This document shows positions 6,574-11,363 of a stretch of DNA of 11,363 bases, one piece after another (position 1 is the stretch's first letter; every line of letters begins with the position of its first letter). The stretch spans positions 1 through 11,363 of the forward strand of contig JAISVN010000017.1 of the NCBI GenBank assembly GCA_031271555.1, in the 5' to 3' direction. The stretch is from Candidatus Methanoplasma sp. GTDB lineage: Archaea; Thermoplasmatota; Thermoplasmata; Methanomassiliicoccales; Methanomethylophilaceae. The notes below the pieces were generated by a model. That model searched no databases. It saw only the letters and a program-made list of their open reading frames with translations, and was not told the DNA's origin. Made by a program: the position numbers and the translations under genes.

Positions 6574-6595
6574 TCCGATAAAAGGGGGCCTCAGA

Positions 6596-7063
6596 ATGAA
6601 TAAGTACACAATATTGATCGTTTCGATAGTATCGTTCGTCCTTGTTCTGACCGCAGCCGCAGTTCTTATGCAGGACACCGATAAAGCGAAGAAGGATCCG
6701 CCCGCACAATTGAGCACAGAGATAGAAATGTTGTTAAAACAAGACTATCTCGATGACCATATAAAGAGCGACAATCCGGACGCCACGGTTGATGATGTAA
6801 CGCTTGCGAAGTATTACGGAACATACGACGGTTCCATCGCAGTGATGATGAAGGGCGATTTCATCAGCCACATCACAGTCCTTGAGGACGAGGTCATCGA
6901 TGGGATAACGATCCAATACGGCAGCTCCAACAGGTTGCTCATTTGGGAGGACGGGGTTTTCTACACTCTGCAGGAAGCCTATGACAAGGGTATTCTGACC
7001 AAGGAGGATCTGATCGCGATCAGTGAGGTCCCCTTCATGGTCGACGATGACTACGCCTACTAA
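6596..7063 (+). CDS. small exported or membrane-anchored protein, unknown function
   Basis: A 155-residue protein. Residues 4-25 form one strong hydrophobic segment (YTILIVSIVSFVLVLTAAAVLM) after MNK, a signal peptide or anchor; no lipobox Cys follows, and the mature part contains no Cys. The rest is acidic and soluble: KYYGTYDGSIAVMM and ITIQYGSSNRLLIWEDGVFY look like beta strands, followed by the helix LQEAYDKGILTKEDLIAI. That last pattern (AY-x-x-G-x-LT-x-x-D/E-L) recurs, from memory, in small exported proteins of gut bacteria and archaea, but I cannot name a family. It lies 123 bases after the exported protease in the same direction, so a partner, substrate or inhibitor role is possible but is only inference. 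It is the only gene in the window ending in TAA. A long minus-strand frame across it is rejected as antisense. Confidence 0.8.
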   Translation: MNKYTILIVSIVSFVLVLTAAAVLMQDTDKAKKDPPAQLSTEIEMLLKQDYLDDHIKSDNPDATVDDVTLAKYYGTYDGSIAVMMKGDFISHITVLEDEVIDGITIQYGSSNRLLIWEDGVFYTLQEAYDKGILTKEDLIAISEVPFMVDDDYAY

Positions 7064-7073
7064 GGCCAATATG

Positions 7074-7140
7074 CCGCCGCGGTGCCCCCGCCGTAACCGG
7101 ATCATCCGCATCAGTTTCAGCACGGCCTTCCGGCGGTTTT
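7074..7140 (+). terminator. possible long-loop hairpin plus T-rich tract
   Basis: CCGCCG at 7074-7079 is complementary to CGGCGG at 7131-7136, which is followed directly by TTTTCTT. The loop of about 51 bases is long, so the hairpin is doubtful. The T-rich tract alone may end the small-protein transcript, whose stop is at 7063. Confidence 0.25.
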
Positions 7141-7250
7141 CTTCATAACGCAACGACCCTGTCGCACGGCGCATGCGCAGGATATCCCACCATACGCACA
7201 GATGGGCCGATGTCCGTGAACTGGTCCGCAAAAAAATCATGGACATGTAA

Positions 7251-7256
7251 TTATAA
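7251..7256 (+). promoter_or_regulatory. TATA box for prs
   Basis: TTATAA, within GTAATTATAATATC, is centred about 25 bases before the prs ATG at 7278. That fits leaderless transcription, and only a weak AAGG (7270-7273) could act as SD. It probably drives prs, proS and trmI together, because the spacers between those genes are 6 and 4 bases. Confidence 0.5.
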
Positions 7257-7277
7257 TATCATGCGAATTAAGGCATC

Positions 7278-8138
7278 ATGATAATAGTCGGGGGTTCATC
7301 TTCCAGAGACCTTGCAAAAGAAATGTCCAATATCTTGGGATGCGCATACATACAGGCAGCGACAACAAAGTTCCCTGACGGAGAGTGCTATACAAGGATA
7401 GACAAGGAGTCTCTGAATGACGATCTTGTGATAGTGCAGAACACCTATCCGGATTCCAACCTCATAGAGATGTTCCTGCTGCAGGACGCGGTCAAGAAGA
7501 TGGGCGCAAAGAGGATAACCCTCGTGATCCCGTATTTCGGATATGCCAGGCAGGACAGGGTCTTCAAACCCGGCGAGCCTGAGAGCGCAAAGGTCATGGC
7601 AAAACATCTGGGCATGGTGTGCGACAGGGTCTTCACGGTGGACATACACAAAGAATCCATTCTGGACTATTTCGACTGCCCGCATAAGGACCTCAAAGCC
7701 GCGCCGGCTATCGCCGACCACTTCAAGACAAAGGGCATAGACCTCGTGCTGTCTCCCGACCTCGGGGCCAAGGACAGAGCGAAAGCCGTCGGCGAGAGGC
7801 TCGGCGTACCTTACGATCATCTTGAGAAGGTCCGCCTGTCCGGTTCGGACGTAAAGATATCTCCTGCGCAGATGGACTGCGACGGCAAGAACGTCCTCAT
7901 CGTGGACGACATGATATCCACGGGCGGAACGATAGTGGCGGCAAAGCAGGCCCTTGCCGAAGCGGGAGCGAAAAGCGTATCCGTCGCATGCACGCACGGG
8001 CTTTTCGTGAACAACGCCCTCGAAAGACTGACAGGCAATGCGCTGGAGGCCGTTCTCTGCTGCAATACGCTTGAGAATGAAGTCTCACACATATCGGTCG
8101 CGGGCATCATATCGGATGCTTTGAAAGAGAAGTGGTGA
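7278..8138 (+). CDS. prs: ribose-phosphate diphosphokinase (PRPP synthetase)
   Basis: A 286-residue enzyme that makes 5-phosphoribosyl-1-pyrophosphate from ribose 5-phosphate and ATP, the precursor for purine, pyrimidine and other nucleotide-related pathways. Landmarks in order are FPDGECYTRI near residue 32, PYFGYARQDRVFKPGE with the following ESAKVMAKHL, the metal/ATP segment TVDIHKESILDYFD, LSPDLGAKDRA, and the ribose 5-phosphate loop VLIVDDMISTGGT. The length fits the short archaeal form (about 285 residues) rather than the bacterial form of about 315. The start follows a TATA box at the leaderless distance. The stop TGA 8136-8138 is embedded in the SD of proS, six bases before its TTG start, indicating an operon with proS and trmI. 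Confidence 0.96.
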   Translation: MIIVGGSSSRDLAKEMSNILGCAYIQAATTKFPDGECYTRIDKESLNDDLVIVQNTYPDSNLIEMFLLQDAVKKMGAKRITLVIPYFGYARQDRVFKPGEPESAKVMAKHLGMVCDRVFTVDIHKESILDYFDCPHKDLKAAPAIADHFKTKGIDLVLSPDLGAKDRAKAVGERLGVPYDHLEKVRLSGSDVKISPAQMDCDGKNVLIVDDMISTGGTIVAAKQALAEAGAKSVSVACTHGLFVNNALERLTGNALEAVLCCNTLENEVSHISVAGIISDALKEKW

Positions 8139-8139
8139 T
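8134..8139 (+). promoter_or_regulatory. SD for proS (TTG start)
   Basis: GGTGAT, complementary to the archaeal 16S 3' end (AUCACCUCC), ends 5 bases before TTG 8145 and contains the prs stop codon. It supports the TTG start and translational coupling of prs and proS. Confidence 0.6.
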
Positions 8140-8144
8140 GCCGT

Positions 8145-9548
8145 TTGGAGAAAGAGGACAATTTCGGCGACTGGTATCTGGATATCGTGGAGAAGGCGAA
8201 CCTATCTGACAAGAGGTATCCGATAAAGGGGATGAACGTCTGGACCCCTTACGGCTGGAAAGCAATGAGCAGAATAGACCATTTCATAAGGGAGGAACTG
8301 GACAGAACGGAACACGACGAGGTATGTTTCCCCCTGATGATACCGGAGACCGAATTCAAAAAAGAAAAGGATCACATAAAGGGATTCGACGCAGAGGTAT
8401 ACTGGGTCACGCATGCGGGACTGAACGAGCTCGATGTGAGGCTGGTCCTCCGCCCGACATCCGAGACCGCAATGTACCCCATGTTCGCCCTCTGGGTGAG
8501 GTCGCATCAGGACCTTCCGCTGAAGGTCTACCAGATAGTGAACACCTTCCGCTACGAGACGAAACAGACGAGGGCGTTCATGAGGGTCAGGGAGATACAC
8601 TTCTTCGAATCGCACACATGCCATGTTTCCGAAGAGGATGCGCAGAAACAGATAGAGGAAGATGTGGAGATACTCTCAAAGATAGCCAAGCGGCTGTGCC
8701 TTCCGTATTTCCTTTCCGTCAGGACGGACTGGGACAAGTTCCCGGGCGCATATTACACAGTGGGGATAGACACTGTGATGCCCAACGGAAAGACCCTGCA
8801 GATAGGCTCGATACACCATTACCGCACCAATTTCTCCGAACCGTATGAGATAACGTACGAAGACGAGAACGGCGAACACAAACATGTCCACCAGACAACG
8901 TACGGGATGAGCGAGAGGCTGCTCGGAGCGATAATAGGCGTCCACTCGGACGATAAAGGGCTGATAATGCCGCCCGACATCGCACCTTTCCAGACGGTCA
9001 TAATACCGATAGTCTCAAAAGACAATTCCGAACGTGTAAACGATGCGGCCCGCGCGCTTGCGGGAAAACTGTCCGAATACGGGATACGGGTCAAACTCGA
9101 TGACAGGGACGCAAGGCCCGGAAGCAAATACTATGACTGGGAGATCAAAGGCGTCCCGCTCAGACTGGAATTGGGCGGCAGGGACATCGAGAACAATGTG
9201 GTCACCTTCGCAAGAAGGGACACCGGCGAGAAAGGGACCATCAGCCTCGCGGATGCGGGACAGGGAGTGGAACTGCTGCTGAAGATGATATCGTCATCGC
9301 TGCTCGAGAAGGCGAAGGAGATCCAGATGTCGAAGGTCCAGGAGATCGATTCGCTTGAAGACATACCCGAAGGAAAGGTCCTGAGATTCGGATGGTGCGG
9401 CTGTGAGGAGTGCGGCCACAAGTTCGAGGATGAGCATGACCTGAAGATCCTGGGGACCCCCTATGCCGCAGAGAGCGGCCGCAAGGGCAAATGCATAATA
9501 TGCGGTAAAGAGACCGATAAGATGACCCTTGCCGCACGTACAATGTGA
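8145..9548 (+). CDS. proS: prolyl-tRNA synthetase, archaeal/eukaryotic type
   Basis: A 467-residue class II synthetase that charges tRNA-Pro. The N-terminus (DNFGDWYLDIVEKANLSD, then RYPIKGMNVWTPYG) is the usual archaeal opening and supports the TTG start. Further landmarks are RPTSETAMYPMFALWVRSH, motif 2 FRYETKQTRAFMRVREIHFFE (from residue 135), IGSIHHYRTNFSEPY, motif 3 GMSERLLGAIIGVHSDDKGL, and the anticodon-binding domain with DDRDARPGSKYYDWEIKGVPLR. The C-terminal zinc-binding-type domain has Cys at 418, 420, 423, 450 and 453 (WCGCEECGH ... CIICGKE), four of which probably bind zinc. Archaeal and eukaryotic-type enzymes normally end in a Tyr; this one ends ALAARTM-like, with Ala-Arg-Thr-Met, so the terminal Tyr is missing. 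It lies 6 bases after prs and 4 bases before trmI. Confidence 0.96.
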   Translation: MEKEDNFGDWYLDIVEKANLSDKRYPIKGMNVWTPYGWKAMSRIDHFIREELDRTEHDEVCFPLMIPETEFKKEKDHIKGFDAEVYWVTHAGLNELDVRLVLRPTSETAMYPMFALWVRSHQDLPLKVYQIVNTFRYETKQTRAFMRVREIHFFESHTCHVSEEDAQKQIEEDVEILSKIAKRLCLPYFLSVRTDWDKFPGAYYTVGIDTVMPNGKTLQIGSIHHYRTNFSEPYEITYEDENGEHKHVHQTTYGMSERLLGAIIGVHSDDKGLIMPPDIAPFQTVIIPIVSKDNSERVNDAARALAGKLSEYGIRVKLDDRDARPGSKYYDWEIKGVPLRLELGGRDIENNVVTFARRDTGEKGTISLADAGQGVELLLKMISSSLLEKAKEIQMSKVQEIDSLEDIPEGKVLRFGWCGCEECGHKFEDEHDLKILGTPYAAESGRKGKCIICGKETDKMTLAARTM

Positions 9549-9552
9549 TAAA

Positions 9553-10308
9553 ATGGCATTCTTAGAAGGAGAGACAGTGTATCTGGCCGACAGATCCGGC
9601 AAGAGGGTCTGGCTGAGGGTCTCCTACGAGATGCTGAAGATAGCTTCGCTCGGGACGGTGGACGGATCAAGGTTCAAGGATCTGGATGACGGGTCTAAAG
9701 TGAGCATAATCGGCAAAGAATACTTTGTTTTCAGGCCAGGTGCGATCGAACTCATGGAATCTCTTGACCGCGGCGCTCAGATCATCAACCCAAAGGATGC
9801 GGCAACGATAGTCTTCAACTGCGACATAAGGTCAGGCGACACGGTCCTGGAGGTCGGCGCAGGGTCTGGAGGTCTTACGACCGCCCTCCTCAGCGCCGTG
9901 GCTCCGAGCGGTTCTGTGCACACACTGGAATTCAAAGAGGACAATGCCAAGCTTGCGATGAAGAACGTCAAACGCACAGGCTTGGATAAGTATTGGGGAT
10001 ATACGATCGGGGATGCAAGGGACACAAGCGTAGACACGGTCGCAGATGCGCTCATAATGGATATGCCGGATCCCTGGCTTGCGTTGGATAATCTTTGCAA
10101 GAATCTCAGATCGGGAGGGCGCCTGTGCTCTTATGTGCCGAACACGAATCAGCTGGAGAAGATAGTCGCAGCATTAAGGGAAAAAGGGTTCGCCGAGGTG
10201 TATGCGCTGGAGAATATACAGCGCGGAATGGAAGTACACCCCGGAGGCGTAAGACCGTCATTTGAGATGCTGGGTCATACAGGATATCTTATATTCGGAA
10301 GGAAGACA

Positions 10309-10320
<12 letters not shown>
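9553..10320 (+). CDS. trmI: tRNA (adenine-N1)-methyltransferase, archaeal TrmI
   Basis: A 255-residue Rossmann-fold SAM methyltransferase of the TrmI family, which forms m1A58 (and in some archaea m1A57) in the tRNA T-loop. A small N-terminal beta domain (MAFLEGETVYLADRSGKRVW) precedes the catalytic domain. Visible motifs are INPKDAATIVFNCDIRSGD, SAM motif I LEVGAGSGGLTT (E100 to G107), the acidic residue in HTLEFKED, DMPDPW at 170-175, PNTNQLEKI, and the archaeal signature RPSFEMLGHTGYLIFGRK near the end. I chose ATG 9553, four bases after the proS stop, over an upstream TTG inside proS because it begins at the conserved domain; GTGAT at 9545-9549 may act as a close SD. Its last 12 bases overlap the end of convergent purL. 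Confidence 0.93.

Positions 10321-11363
<1,043 letters not shown>

Noticed and set aside
6734..7246. 170-residue minus-strand frame across the small secreted protein gene
   Set aside because: It is antisense to a gene with a clear signal segment, its Arg codons are mostly CGN unlike the rest, and no motif is recognisable. Only its upstream, non-coding part is kept as a composition finding.
7296..7997. 233-residue minus-strand frame inside prs
   Set aside because: Antisense shadow of a strongly conserved enzyme; the translation shows no family features.

Overview
The window reads as a piece of a euryarchaeal chromosome, most likely class Thermoplasmata and quite possibly the order Methanomassiliicoccales (an inference, not proven). 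Supporting signs are an archaeal pantoate kinase, an archaeal CoaBC, a DUF357 protein, an archaeal/eukaryotic-type prolyl-tRNA synthetase with a C-terminal Cys cluster, an archaeal short-form Prs, an archaeal TrmI, TATA boxes about 25 bases upstream of start codons (leaderless style), SD motifs complementary to the archaeal 16S end, and AGA/AGG as the main Arg codons. All eleven coding regions end in TGA (10) or TAA (1) and none in TAG, as expected for the Methanomassiliicoccales, which use TAG for pyrrolysine. Gut or rumen members of that order also carry many exported repeat proteins like the one here.

Layout. (1) Bases 1-142: end of an unidentified upstream gene and/or spacer. (2) Bases 143-3510, + strand: a tightly overlapping four-gene cluster of a DUF167/YggU protein, a Toprim-thymidylate kinase fusion, bifunctional CoaBC and pantoate kinase (PoK). 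The last two are steps of archaeal coenzyme A synthesis; the step between them (phosphopantothenate synthetase) is not encoded here. (3) Bases 3494-3787, - strand: a DUF357 protein converging on and overlapping PoK. (4) Bases 3788-7277: a looser, accessory-looking section. It has a 309-base AT-rich divergent intergenic region with three evenly spaced palindromes, a secreted S8 (subtilisin-like) protease carrying a C-terminal GLUG-like beta-repeat domain, a small membrane-anchored or secreted protein, and a GC-rich gap of unusual composition. (5) Bases 7278-10320, + strand: Prs (PRPP synthetase), ProS (prolyl-tRNA synthetase) and TrmI (tRNA m1A methyltransferase), closely packed. (6) Bases 10309-11363, - strand: the C-terminal half of PurL, converging on and overlapping trmI and running off the right edge.

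How the genes fit together. Most of the window is housekeeping: CoA synthesis and dTMP phosphorylation on the left; PRPP supply, tRNA charging, tRNA modification and purine synthesis on the right (PurL is in the PRPP-consuming purine pathway). The accessory block between DUF357 and prs looks like a cell-surface module. I found no CRISPR array, transposase, tRNA or rRNA. The items most worth a second look are the Toprim-TMK fusion, whose linker looks like a former intergenic region, and the exported protease with its neighbouring small secreted protein and operator-like upstream region.
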